Assembly: GCA_014191855.1 (NCBI GenBank) | Contig: BJHF01000012.1 | Coordinates: forward strand, 1-64,000 | From: Deltaproteobacteria bacterium | Lineage (GTDB): Bacteria > Myxococcota_A > UBA796 > SXON01 | DNA length: 64,000 nt | Direction of reading: 5' to 3' | Shown here: one piece after another, positions 9,927-18,665 of the stretch | Layout of the letters: the number at the start of each line of letters is the position of its first letter | How positions within the stretch are numbered: position 1 is the first letter of the stretch | Program-made: the position numbers and the translations under genes | The notes under the pieces: generated by a model | What the model was told of the DNA's origin: nothing | The model's database searches: none | What the model saw: only the letters and a program-made list of their open reading frames with translations

Positions 9927-10433
9927 CTACATGCAGCCGTAGTAGTCAACCGCCGCGTCGTCGTTCTTTTCCCAGCATTCCATGCTGTCGTTGTCGTACA
10001 GCATGTACGCGAGGTGGCCGGCCTCGGCGATGGTGTTCGTGAGCAGCGTGGTGCTGTTCGCGACGACCGCGCCGGGGGTGGTGACCGTGCTCAGCGTGAT
10101 GCCGGTGGCGCTGACGCCGTCGTGGTTGATGTCCCACGCGCCGCTGTTTGGGCCTTCGCCCTCGTAGCCGTCTTCGCCGTACCAGCCGTTCTCCACCTCT
10201 TCGGCCATGCCGAAGAGGTAGGTGCCGGAGCCGTTGGTGATGCTGAGGGTGACGCCCGAGGCCGCCCACGACGCGTTGAACGAGAGGTCCGCGTCGGTGT
10301 CGGTGTCGGTGTCGGTGTCCGTGTCGGACGGGGTGCCGGAGTCGCCGCAGGTGCCGCTGTCACCGGTGTCGCAGGTCTTGCCGCCGGGGCAGCCAGTGAG
10401 CGCCAAGAGCGCCGTGAGAATCGTGAGTTTCAT
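9927..10433 (-). CDS. Lipoprotein with (DT)n linker, paralogue of preceding gene
   Basis: The ATG at 10433 opens on a clean lipoprotein signal (MKLTILTALLALTGC), giving 168 residues; the longer upstream extension is implausible. After the lipidated Cys come an Asp/Thr/Ser linker (DTDTDTDTD) and a C-terminal domain of about 115 residues that is a close paralogue of the one at 9139-9831. The two genes are separated by 95 bp, consistent with a local duplication in which the linkers diverged and the domain was kept. An aggaca-type ribosome site precedes the ATG. No family is recognised. Confidence 0.72.
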   Translation of the reverse strand: MKLTILTALLALTGCPGGKTCDTGDSGTCGDSGTPSDTDTDTDTDTDADLSFNASWAASGVTLSITNGSGTYLFGMAEEVENGWYGEDGYEGEGPNSGAWDINHDGVSATGITLSTVTTPGAVVANSTTLLTNTIAEAGHLAYMLYDNDSMECWEKNDDAAVDYYGCM

Positions 10434-10560
10434 GTGTCCTCCATTGCCGCGGGATGCGGCGCGAGCAGTGTACCTTATCGTCGCCGACCGGCAAGCAGAA
10501 ACGCTGTTGGTCGATGGGGTGGCCGCTAACACGAGGACACCCGCAGCGGGGGGCGTTTTT

Positions 10561-12201
10561 TCACGTTTCTGGGTGCACGTGCCGAGGCAACCCTCCTCGG
10601 AACACCTGGATCTCGATCCGCTCCAGCAGCGCCTCCATCCCCTCGCCCGTAAGTCCACTCACGGCCAACCCGCCCCACGCCAAGGCGAGAGTGCGGAGCC
10701 GGGCCGGGTGGGTGCGGTCCGCCTGATTCAGAACGATCAACCTGGGTACGTTCGCTGCACCAAGCTCGGCGAGCGTCGCCTCGACCGTGGCTTTGTGGAG
10801 CTCGGCTTCGTCGTCCGACACGTTGACGACCACCAGCAGCAGATCCGCCTCCACGGACTCGTCGAGGGTGCTGCGGAAGGCGTGTACGAGGTCCTTCGGT
10901 AGTTTTCGGATGAAGCCGACGGTGTCCGTCAGTACGATCTCGCGCTCTTCGGGGAAGCGGAGGCGGCGGCTGGTCGGATCGAGGGTCGCGAAGAGTTTGT
11001 CCTCCGCGTCTACCGCCGCGTTGGTCATGCGGTTGAGCAGCGTGCTTTTTCCGGCGTTCGTGTACCCTACGATGGCGACGAGCGGCAGCCCTACCCGCTT
11101 GCGCCGCTCGCGCCGCATCGCACGCTGGTCGCTGATCTCCTCGAGCTGCTTCTCGATGCGCGTTTCGCGCTCGTCGGCCCGCCGCCGGTTGATCTCCAGC
11201 TTCGTCTCTCCGGGCCCGCGCCCCCCGATCCCGCCGGTGAGCCTCGACATCGCCGTGGGCATGATCGCCAGCCGTGGGCGCCGATATCGAAGCTGCGCAA
11301 GTTCGACCTGCAGCTTTCCCTCCCTCGTCGTGGCCCGCTGCGAGAAGATGTCGAGGATGAGCTGGGTGCGGTCGAGCACCTTCAGGTCGGTCTCCGTCGC
11401 GATGTTGCGCAGTTGGGAGGGGCTGAGCTCCTGGTCGAAGATCAGGTGCTCCGCCCCGAGATGCATGCAGCGCACCACGAGCTCCTTGAGCTTGCCCGCG
11501 CCCACCAGCGTGCGCCCGTCGAGCTCCCGACGCACCTGGAGCACCCGATCCACCACCCGCAGCCCCGCCGTGTCGGTGAGGCGCTCCAGTTCCTCCAGGG
11601 AGCGCTTCGCGGCCTGCGCGTTTCCCGTCGTAACCGACACGATCACCGCGGCATCGCGCCGGTCCACATCGCGGGCGCTGGGCTTGAACTGCGCTTCGAG
11701 ATCCTTGATGAACACGGAGAAGTCGTCGTTCCACGTGTAGGGGTCCACCGGCTCGGTGCGCCAGATGTCCCCGGCCCCCGGCGGCAACAGGTGGGCGTAC
11801 TCCGTGCCTCCGGGGAGTCCGTCTGCTTTCGCCTGCACGACCACCACGCCGTCGAGCCGGAGCAGCGCGAGATCGGTGAGATCATCCTTGCTGAGCGCTT
11901 CCCCGCGCAGGTGGGTGTGCACGAGGCGCACGCCACGAAAGCGACCGGCACCCGCCCTTTGCCGGCCGAGATCGGGGATGAAAAGCTGGTGTGCGTCCCC
12001 GACGATCACCTTCTCGACGACGCCGAGGCGGTCCACCAGCACCCCGACCTGCCGGTTCATCTCGCGGGAGAGCTCCGTCATGCGGCGCAAAAGCTCGGGC
12101 GAAGCCCACCGGTCGGCGGGCACGCGACGGTGATACAGGCCTTGCAAGGCCTTGTTTTCGGAGGGCTTCAGCCCCTCTTTGTTGCCGAACAGCTCTTCCA
12201 T
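10561..12201 (-). CDS. hflX: Ribosome-associated GTPase HflX with long N-terminal extension
   Basis: HflX binds the 50S subunit and splits stalled ribosomes. The glycine-rich family signature GGIGGRGPGETKLE (323-336) and a complete G domain are present: GYTNAGKST (379-387), DTVGF (426-430) and NQAD (492-495). The protein has 546 residues against about 426 in E. coli, because about 170 residues precede the usual N-terminal domain. That extension includes a region (40-165) with motifs such as HLRGEALSKDDLTDLALL, as seen in the longer HflX proteins of some bacteria. The DUF423 gene lies 4 nt upstream on the same strand. Confidence 0.94.
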   Translation of the reverse strand: MEELFGNKEGLKPSENKALQGLYHRRVPADRWASPELLRRMTELSREMNRQVGVLVDRLGVVEKVIVGDAHQLFIPDLGRQRAGAGRFRGVRLVHTHLRGEALSKDDLTDLALLRLDGVVVVQAKADGLPGGTEYAHLLPPGAGDIWRTEPVDPYTWNDDFSVFIKDLEAQFKPSARDVDRRDAAVIVSVTTGNAQAAKRSLEELERLTDTAGLRVVDRVLQVRRELDGRTLVGAGKLKELVVRCMHLGAEHLIFDQELSPSQLRNIATETDLKVLDRTQLILDIFSQRATTREGKLQVELAQLRYRRPRLAIMPTAMSRLTGGIGGRGPGETKLEINRRRADERETRIEKQLEEISDQRAMRRERRKRVGLPLVAIVGYTNAGKSTLLNRMTNAAVDAEDKLFATLDPTSRRLRFPEEREIVLTDTVGFIRKLPKDLVHAFRSTLDESVEADLLLVVVNVSDDEAELHKATVEATLAELGAANVPRLIVLNQADRTHPARLRTLALAWGGLAVSGLTGEGMEALLERIEIQVFRGGLPRHVHPET

Positions 12202-12205
12202 CTCG

Positions 12206-12562
12206 CTACGGTGCCCCCGGTGCCTTCAGTGCGCTCGCCGCGCTCAGCCAGCCCGCGATCAGCGCCAGCCCGCCGAGCGGGGTGATCGCGCCCAACCAGG
12301 GTTGATCCAGCAAGACCAGCAAGTACAGGCTGCCCGCGAAGATCAGGGTGCCGACCAGGAGCAGCGCGCGGGTGACGAATGGCAGCCCCGGCACGCACAG
12401 CGCGATGCCGTGGAAGAGCTCGTACTGTGCCGCCGTCTTCCACGTTTCGAGGCGGGGATGCTCGCCGAGGGCGTGGGCTCCGAACGCACCCGCGGCGACG
12501 CCGATCGCGGCGATCACCGCGCCGATCCGACGCCATTTCAGGGCCTGTGGGTCTGCGCTCAT
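12206..12562 (-). CDS. DUF423 family small membrane protein
   Basis: The 118-residue protein has four hydrophobic segments and the DUF423 (YgdD-like) pattern: GAFGAHAL near the N-terminus, TAAQYELFHGIAL, LIFAGSLYLLVL and ITPLGGLALIAGWL. The family consists of inner-membrane proteins of unknown function. The start ATG overlaps the stop of the upstream small Cys protein gene (ATGA), and hflX begins 4 nt after its stop, so the three genes form a tight operon. Confidence 0.88.
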   Translation of the reverse strand: MSADPQALKWRRIGAVIAAIGVAAGAFGAHALGEHPRLETWKTAAQYELFHGIALCVPGLPFVTRALLLVGTLIFAGSLYLLVLLDQPWLGAITPLGGLALIAGWLSAASALKAPGAP

Positions 12563-12774
12563 GCGTCCCGCAGCGCCGCGATGGCGGCGAGCAGCTCGTC
12601 GAGGCTACCACAACGCATCATCGCACCGTCAATGCGCACGAGCAGGCATCGTTCGCAGGTTTCGCATTTGTCAAAACACTCGACGATCGAGACGTTTGCG
12701 CCGGCGGCGCGGGCACGAAGCGGCAGATCGGGCGCGTGTTTGGCGATGCCAGTCTGGCACGCGGTGAGGTCCAT
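12559..12774 (-). CDS. Small Cys-rich DUF1450-like protein
   Basis: The ATG at 12774 gives a 71-residue product; the longer open frame upstream runs antisense to the GAF gene and looks non-native. The sequence has one N-terminal Cys and a compact CFDKCETCERC cluster, then LVRIDGAMMRCGSLDELLAAI. This spacing resembles DUF1450/YuzB-type proteins (CL..C..C followed by VDG and a C-terminal helix), whose function is unknown but which may bind metal or a cofactor. It overlaps the DUF423 gene by an ATGA. Confidence 0.62.
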   Translation of the reverse strand: MDLTACQTGIAKHAPDLPLRARAAGANVSIVECFDKCETCERCLLVRIDGAMMRCGSLDELLAAIAALRDA

Positions 12775-12834
12775 GGCGCTCCTGCTAATCGATCCGAGCT
12801 TGCCCCGAGCCGGGGCCGACCATAGGCGCGAAGG

Positions 12835-13752
12835 ATGGCAATGATCCAGCAGTGGCGCGTGAGCTTTGGCGACAACAGCGCGGTCGTGGAGGCGGACAAT
12901 TGGCTTGGCGCGCTCGCGGTTGCGCTCCCGAAGGTGGGGTTGGACCTGGGCGCGATGGGCCGGCTGGTCTGCTCCACCCTCCCGGATGGCTCCGCGACGG
13001 CGCGCGACCCGCGCTCGGGGGGCGAGGTGCGCGTACAGCCGATGGACTCGATGGCGCCCCCCGGCTTCGAGATGCCGGAGTCGAGCTTCGCCCGAATCAA
13101 TGTTCCGCATCTCATGGTGCCCGCCCCGGCACCCACCGTGGTGGCTTCGGCGAGCGAGTCCGTCATCGCGTCGCCATCCGCGCTCCGCGCGCAGCTGGAG
13201 GCCGACGAGTCCACGGAATCCAAGCCGGTCCTACCCCCGTCGTTCGGCCAGCCCTCCCCGCTGGACGACCGCTTGGAGGACCTGTTCATGCGCCTCGGGG
13301 AAGTGAGCGAGGCGGCTTCTGCGAACGAGGCCTGTGCCGCCGCCCTGCGCATCGCGAGTGAGTTGGTGCCCGCCGACGCAGGCGCAGTGCTCATCAAGAC
13401 CAGCCGGGGGGATGGGCTGCGCTTCCGCGCGGCGCTCGGGCCGGCCTCGAAGTCCCTGCTCGATACGATGATTCCGTTGGATCGCGGCCTCGCGGGCTTC
13501 GTGTTTCAGCTTGGCGTGGCGCTCTCCATCGGGGATGCGAAGCGGGACGAGCGCCACTATTCGCGCGTCGACAAACAGACTGGCTACGTCACCCGCTCCG
13601 TGCTCGCGGCGCCCGTTCGTGCCGATCAAGGCGGCGTTTACGGCGTGTTGGAGCTGATCAACCCGCCGCGCCCGTTCAACGACGACGATCTGGAGCTGGC
13701 TACGCGCGTGGCGGCGACGTTGGGGGGGTATTTTCGGGCGATGGACCAGTAG
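12835..13752 (+). CDS. GAF-domain protein with unknown N-terminal domain
   Basis: The 305-residue protein has no signal or membrane segment, so it is cytoplasmic. Residues 1-85 form a small domain of unknown family (WRVSFGDNSAVVEADNW); 85-145 is a Pro/Ser/Ala linker; 148-302 is a GAF domain with the usual helix (RLGEVSEAASANEACAAAL), core strands (AGAVLIKTS) and the ending LAAPVRADQGGVYGVLELINP. GAF domains bind small ligands such as cyclic nucleotides or mediate dimerisation. No output domain is attached, so it may regulate a partner. The start could be either of two nearby ATGs (12835 or 12841). A dispersed hairpin element follows the gene. Confidence 0.82.
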   Translation: MAMIQQWRVSFGDNSAVVEADNWLGALAVALPKVGLDLGAMGRLVCSTLPDGSATARDPRSGGEVRVQPMDSMAPPGFEMPESSFARINVPHLMVPAPAPTVVASASESVIASPSALRAQLEADESTESKPVLPPSFGQPSPLDDRLEDLFMRLGEVSEAASANEACAAALRIASELVPADAGAVLIKTSRGDGLRFRAALGPASKSLLDTMIPLDRGLAGFVFQLGVALSIGDAKRDERHYSRVDKQTGYVTRSVLAAPVRADQGGVYGVLELINPPRPFNDDDLELATRVAATLGGYFRAMDQ

Positions 13753-13807
13753 GCTTCGGTCTACCGCGTCGCCGGCTCGGGTTGATCGGTCTGAGCGTCG
13801 GTTCTGG

Positions 13808-13859
13808 GCGACGCTCGATTCCCTGTCCCCTTTCTCAGGCGGGGGTGGCGGAGCGTCGC
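13808..13859 (+). repeat. Dispersed hairpin element, copy A
   Basis: Arms GCGACGCTC (13808-13816) and GAGCGTCGC (13851-13859) are perfect complements and flank a 34-nt loop. The loop starts GATTCCCTGTCCCC and contains CTCAGGCGGG. Copies B (50651-50701) and C (55947-55997) have the same loop core with different but still complementary arms. A further GAGCGTCG at 13793-13800 could pair with the left arm instead. It lies 55 nt after the GAF gene. Confidence 0.65.
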
Positions 13860-14120
13860 GGCGTGAGGGCTGCATTTCGAGGCGTCGCGAGCGGACTCCG
13901 GACGGCTTGTCCTCGCGAAGCCGGCTCGGCCGTTGTTCGCCGAGTGATCCGTTTGCGCCGGCGAACCGCCCAACTCGATTTCAAGGCGAGGCTGCCCAGG
14001 TGCAGTCAGCGCCGATGGTGGTGGCCTGCGTGCGGCGGTCTCCGCGTCGCTCCCGTTAACTTTCTTCCGAAATTCTCATGCCGAGCATTGACGCCGCTCG
14101 CGTCAGGGCGGACACTCCTC

Positions 14121-14155
14121 CGACGTCGCGACGTCGCGACGTCGCGACGTCGCGA
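14121..14155. repeat. 8-bp tandem repeat (CGACGTCG), about 4.4 copies
   Basis: The unit CGACGTCG is itself palindromic and is repeated in perfect tandem. It ends 30 nt before the start of the RHS-like gene, so it could affect that gene's expression or be prone to slippage. Confidence 0.8.
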
Positions 14156-14185
14156 TCGAGCCATCGCCCTCGCGGAGAGCTTCGT

Positions 14186-17100
14186 ATGTTGCGCTTTTCC
14201 CCTTTCGTATTCGCGCTCGTAGCAGGCTCGATGCTCGCGCCACACGCGCTCGGAGCGCCCTCCGATTCTTTCGGCCCCGCACTGCAAACGGGCGGGTGGG
14301 CTCACGTCGTTCCGATCGAGCTCCCGCCGGCGCCCGCGGGGTTGACGCCGGAGCTCTCATTGGCCTTCGACTTCCGGATTCCGGACGGCGTGCTGGGCCC
14401 GCAGTGGGCGTTGGTGGGCCCCTCGCGGATCGAGCGCCACGGGAACTGGGGCCAGGGCGCACCGGAAGCGACGGCGATCATCCTCGACGACACGTTCGTG
14501 CTCGATGGGCAGGTTCTCTACCTCGAAGGCGCGCTCTACCATACCGAACAAGACGACGAACGGTACTTCACCTACGTCGAAGGACTCGATCAGTGGACGG
14601 CCACGCGCGACGGACGTTCCGCGGCTGAGCGCGAAGGCGATCGGATCCGGTTCAACCTGGCGAACGACGGACTACGTCTACGACGCGCTGGGGCGGCTGG
14701 CGGAAGCGGAGATCGACGACGGCGGCGAGGTCGTGACCCAGACCTGGAGCAATCGCGACGTGTACGGGCGGCCGCGCGCGCAATCACGGGCGATCAACGG
14801 GGCGGTCGAGTCGAGCTCGACCTTCGCGACGGACCTTCGGGGCCGGATCACGGACGTGTCGCTGTTCACGCCCACGCGCACGGGGCAAGCGGCCTACCAG
14901 TACACGGCGAATGGGGAGTTGGCGGTGGTGCAGAGCCGGTGGGCGAGCGGCGGCTCGTGGGGGGCCACGCGTGGGCTGCAATATGACCACGCCGGGCCGG
15001 AAGGCGAGCTGACGGGGATCAAGGACTACAGTTCGGGCTCGACGTACGCATCGGTCGCCTCGCGCGATGTGCTGGGGCGGGCGACGGAGATCGAGCTGCA
15101 AGGCGGTGCGCTCGTGCAGCAGCAGTTCGACTTGATGGGTCGCCTGGACTGGCGGCGCGCGACCAAGGGCGGCGGAGACTGGCGGTTGCAGGACTACTCG
15201 TACGACAACCGCGGTCGGGTGGACGGAGTGGTGGCGTCCAGTTCGACGGGCGTAGGCTCCACCACGTCATTCACATACGACGAACCCGGCTGGCTCACCC
15301 AGGAGCTTCACACCGACGCCTCGGGCACGCGCACGATCGATTATGGCTACGACGTGGCTGGGAATCGCCTCTCGCGGCTTGAAACGGTGGGCACGACCAC
15401 GACGAGCCGGGCGTTCACGTATGGGTACGGGAACGTGCTGGCGACGGTGGACGGTTCCTCCGTTTCGTGGAACGCATTTGGAGAAACCACAACCGACCAT
15501 CGCGGCGCGGACATTGATCGCGCGGGCGATGGCGCGGAGGTCGGGGTCACCGACTCGGCCGGGTTGCCACTGTACGGGTTCACGCGGGGCCCCGGTGGTG
15601 AGGCGGTGGAACTGGAGGAGTCGGCGAGCGGCGATCTCCGCAGCTTCCTGTGGGGACCGGCCGAGGCAGACTTCCCGGTTTCAACGCTCGATGAGAGCGG
15701 CACCGATCAGGCGTACGTCTCCATCGAAGGAATGGTGGTCGGCCGCCTGGACGGCGGCAGCTTCGTGCCGATGGCGCAGACGGCCCAGGGCGGGATGCTG
15801 CTGGATGGGAGCGACTTTTTGGACGCGGGGCTCGCGTTCGGCGAGGAGTCGGCGGTGGCTTCGGGGAGCCCGGAGCGGCGGGTGTGGGCGTTGCTGGAGA
15901 GCCTGCCAGGAACGGCGTACAAGCTGCCGCGGCGGCGGTTGTACGACGAAGATACGGGCCGGTTCGCGTCGCAAGACCCGATTGGGCTGGCGGGCGGGGA
16001 TCACCGGTTCGCGTATCTGAACGGGGACCCGATGGGCGGGGTGGATCCGAGTGGGTTGATGGGGGTGCGCGGCTTCACCCCGGGGGCCCGCGTGGGCGGA
16101 CCGCTGGCGTGGGACCCGACCACCACGGGGAAGTCGATGCCGGCGTGGATGCGCTCCGCCAGCGGGAACACGATCCCCGCGTTGTTCCGGAACGACACGC
16201 CCGGCTGTGCGCCGAACGACCCGTTCTGTATTCGGGCGGACGGGGAGCCTCCGCCGGAGACGGAGGAGGCTCAGGGCGAGGTGGATGCGGGCGCCGAGGG
16301 CTGGACGACGGACGAGAATGGCGTGGAGTGGCGACCCGGCGATGAGGGGATGGAAGTACTGGTCACCCCGGATGAACCGCCGGAGGAGGCGGGCGGCGGG
16401 GTGATGTGGAGCGAGGCCGGGAACGACCCGGCAAATGACGAGGATGGGGAGACCGATTTCTCGAGCCCAACCTGGGGGCTGGATGCGGCGGCGGCCGGAA
16501 ACGATTGGGCGAGCGGTGTGGAGATCGGTTCGGGCGGGGGAACGGCGGTCAGAACGCCGACGGCTCGCGAGCAAGCGCTGTGCGCGACCCTGGATGACCC
16601 GCTTTCCCGGAAGTTGACGCTCGGGTACTCGATGCGGCAGGGGCGGCCATTGAAGCTGACGCCAGGGGAGCTTGCGCACTTGGCGTATGTCCCGGAGTCG
16701 AACAAGGTTCGACTGGCCATCGACGAGCAGTTGGGTCGTGGTTTCACTGAGATCCGAAACCACCAGCCGGGCGGCGGTGCCCTTGGCGTGGGAGGCGCGT
16801 TGGACACCGATAGCGGTGCGACAACCAACAAGACCGGCATTCAGATCGAGGGCGACGCGTCGAGCGGCCGTGACGGGCGACTCGACGCATTCCGCGGGAA
16901 ATTCCGAGTGTACGACTCGCTGGACTTTGACAACTTCAGCACCGACCAGCCCGGTGGCCGCGACGATCTCACGCGGTTGGGCTTCGCGCTCATGTACCCG
17001 TATGGGCAGCCGTACATGGTGACATCCGACTGGTATCCGCTCACCATCGACGCGGGGGGCTGGCGCACGACGATGCCCGGCTTTGGGGTAGGCGGCAACC

Positions 17101-17339
17101 CTGTGGCCGGAACGAGCCAGATGGCGGAAATGGCAGGGGTGATTTTCCCCGTTTCGGACGGGGTGGCTGGTGCGGTGGGCGGGGCGAAGTTCGGCGGCGG
17201 ACGCGGAGGACTGAACGCGGGCGACGTGGGTGCGTTGGCTGGGGGCACCCTCGCGTTTGGCATCGTTTCGGCGGCTGGCCAGGAGTGTGCGGTTGCGGAG
17301 TATGCGGCGCACCAACCCGGCGGAGCCTACGGTCCATGA
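14186..17339 (+). pseudogene. RHS/YD-repeat protein gene, frame-disrupted, with variable C-terminal domain
   Basis: The first frame starts at ATG 14186 with a signal peptide (LRFSPFVFALVAGSMLAPHALG) trimmed here to its visible core VFALVAGSML. It continues for about 160 residues like the N-terminus of SpvB/TcaC/RHS proteins (PIELPPAPAGLTPELSL, FVLDGQVLYLEG). Near 14650-14680 the coding signal moves to the +1 frame, which then runs to 17339. That part has about eight YD repeats (YVYDALGRL, YSYDNRGRV, YGYDVAGNR), the core ending RLYDEDTGRFASQDPIGLAG and a PMGGVDPSGL motif at about 16050, after which a ~425-residue variable region follows. Usual full-length proteins have a long middle region that is missing here. 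It may be a true pseudogene, a one-base sequencing error or a collapsed repeat. RHS proteins are polymorphic toxins or surface proteins. Confidence 0.75.
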
Positions 17340-17818
17340 GTCCGAGGGCCGCTGTCACTTTGGTGGTCGGGCTGATGGTGTCGGCGGCCGGCGGCCTCTG
17401 GCTGGCGGATAGGGCGCCCCACCTCTGGTGTGTGTCGCTGAGTCGACTGGCCCCCCGGGAATTGGAGCGGCTTGTGCTGCTCGGCAAGGCGCAGGCCACT
17501 TGCTCGGCGGGGAGCACCTACGTGTACCTCGACGCGAAGGTCTCTTGCTCGGATGCTGAATGTGGAGGACTATGGCGGGAAGGGGAGCGGATTATCCCGA
17601 CACAGTTCGACCCCGATCCGGGCACAACTATCGGCGAACAACACTTTTTTGATGAACGAAACGCATGCGTCCGCTCCGGCGCCGTTGTTGGGAGGTATTT
17701 TGAGGATCCTACGGGATGGTATGTCATAGGATATCGGTGCGGTGACGATCTATTTGTGAGTTACAACTGGCAACGCCCGCTCTCCGAAATGCCCTGGATG
17801 CAAAACGTGCCGCCGTAG
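17336..17818 (+). CDS. Putative RHS-linked immunity or accessory protein
   Basis: The ATG at 17336 overlaps the stop of the RHS frame (ATGA), giving 160 residues. An N-terminal hydrophobic segment (AAVTLVVGLMVSAAGGLWL) acts as a signal anchor. The rest has seven cysteines and aromatic-rich stretches (WYVIGYRCGDDLFVSYNW). I recognise no family. Immunity genes commonly follow RHS toxins directly, so that role is inferred from position alone. From about 17590 to 17790 the DNA is visibly richer in A/T than the flanking genes, which suggests horizontal acquisition with the RHS tip. Confidence 0.55.
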   Translation: MSPRAAVTLVVGLMVSAAGGLWLADRAPHLWCVSLSRLAPRELERLVLLGKAQATCSAGSTYVYLDAKVSCSDAECGGLWREGERIIPTQFDPDPGTTIGEQHFFDERNACVRSGAVVGRYFEDPTGWYVIGYRCGDDLFVSYNWQRPLSEMPWMQNVPP

Positions 17819-17842
17819 TGACTCGACTCCCGAGTGGCACCC

Positions 17843-17893
17843 GCGAGGCTCCCCTACCCACCTCCGACGAAGGGACCAGGCCGCGAGCCTCGC
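17843..17893. terminator. Candidate hairpin between convergent RHS-associated gene and fliE
   Basis: GCGAGGCT (17843-17850) pairs with AGCCTCGC (17886-17893) across a 35-nt loop in the 94-bp gap between convergent genes. There is no U-run. The role is inferred from position. Confidence 0.3.
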
Positions 17894-17912
17894 CCAGCCA
17901 ATTTCTCCCCTT

Positions 17913-18236
17913 CTACACCGGCATATTCCAAATCGCCTGGTACGCCTCGACCATCTTGTCGCGCACGCTGCCCATCGCACGCAGGGAGATGTTCGCCTCT
18001 TCGAGCGCCACCATCATCCCGGCGTAGTCCTGGTCTTGTCCCGAGGCGACCTTGAACATCTTCTCGTCGGATTCGGCCATGTGGCCCTCGACCGACTTCA
18101 CGGCGGACTGCAGCGCGCCGCCGAATTCGGCGCCGCCCGCGGCATCTGCCTGGCTGGGCCCTGCGCCCGGCCGCGTCGCGTTCGGAGTCTCAAGCCCGGT
18201 AAAGCTGCCGAGCGCGGGAGAGAGGGAGGTGATCAT
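17913..18236 (-). CDS. fliE: Flagellar hook-basal body protein FliE
   Basis: FliE joins the MS ring to the proximal rod. The 107-residue length and the C-terminal half are typical: FGGALQSAVKSVEGHMAESDEKM, trimmed here to the hallmark SAVKSVEGHM, then YAGMMVALEEANIS and a closing MVEAYQAIWNMPV helix. The N-terminal 40 residues are low complexity, as usual. It is the last gene of the flagellar run and starts 3 nt after flgC; the order flgB-flgC-fliE is widely conserved. Confidence 0.95.
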   Translation of the reverse strand: MITSLSPALGSFTGLETPNATRPGAGPSQADAAGGAEFGGALQSAVKSVEGHMAESDEKMFKVASGQDQDYAGMMVALEEANISLRAMGSVRDKMVEAYQAIWNMPV

Positions 18237-18239
18237 GGC

Positions 18240-18665
18240 TTACTTCCCGATTCCGATTGCGGTCATGGCCATGTCGCGCGTCGCCTCGATGACGTTCGCG
18301 TTGGCATCGTAGGCCCGCTGAGCGGTCATCAGATCCACCATCTCCCCCATGATGTTGATGTCCGGGTAGGACACGAAGCCCTCGGAGTCGGCGTCGGGGT
18401 GGGTGGGGTCAAACTGGCGAATCGGCGGGCGGGTGTCCTGCGAGACCCCGGTCACCACCACGCGGCTCGTGGCCTGATCGAGCTCGTTGCCGAACGGGTC
18501 GATCGACTCGGCCTGGAAGAGCGGCACCTGGCGGCGGTAGGGGCCGCCTTCGGCCGTCTTGGTGGTACGGGCGTTGGCCATGTTCGACGCGATGGTCGTG
18601 AGGCGAGTGCGCTCGGCACCGAGGCCACTGGAGGCGACCGCGAAGGTATCGAAGAAGTCAGCCAT
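18240..18665 (-). CDS. flgC: Flagellar basal-body rod protein FlgC
   Basis: FlgC is a proximal rod subunit exported through the flagellar type III system. The N-terminus has the rod motif LTTIASNMANARTTKTAEGG and the C-terminus the conserved helix MGEMVDLMTAQRAYDANANV, trimmed here to VDLMTAQRAYDANANV. The length (141) matches the family. The start ATG shares one base with the flgB stop (TGATG), so translation is coupled. The middle segment VSYPDINIMGEM is typical of FlgC. Confidence 0.96.
   Translation of the reverse strand: MADFFDTFAVASSGLGAERTRLTTIASNMANARTTKTAEGGPYRRQVPLFQAESIDPFGNELDQATSRVVVTGVSQDTRPPIRQFDPTHPDADSEGFVSYPDINIMGEMVDLMTAQRAYDANANVIEATRDMAMTAIGIGK

Larger units (their letters stand above)
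13753..14185. other. Intergenic region with hairpin element and 8-bp tandem repeat
   Basis: These 433 bases hold no convincing gene. They contain one copy of the dispersed hairpin element (13808-13859) and a short tandem repeat (14121-14155) just upstream of the RHS-like gene. The remainder shows nothing I recognise. Confidence 0.6.

Noticed and set aside
10499-10563. Terminator hairpin with T-run between hflX and the lipoprotein gene
   Set aside because: A CCGCT/AGCGG stem followed by TTTTTT reads on the plus strand, where no gene ends; the match for hflX is on the wrong strand.
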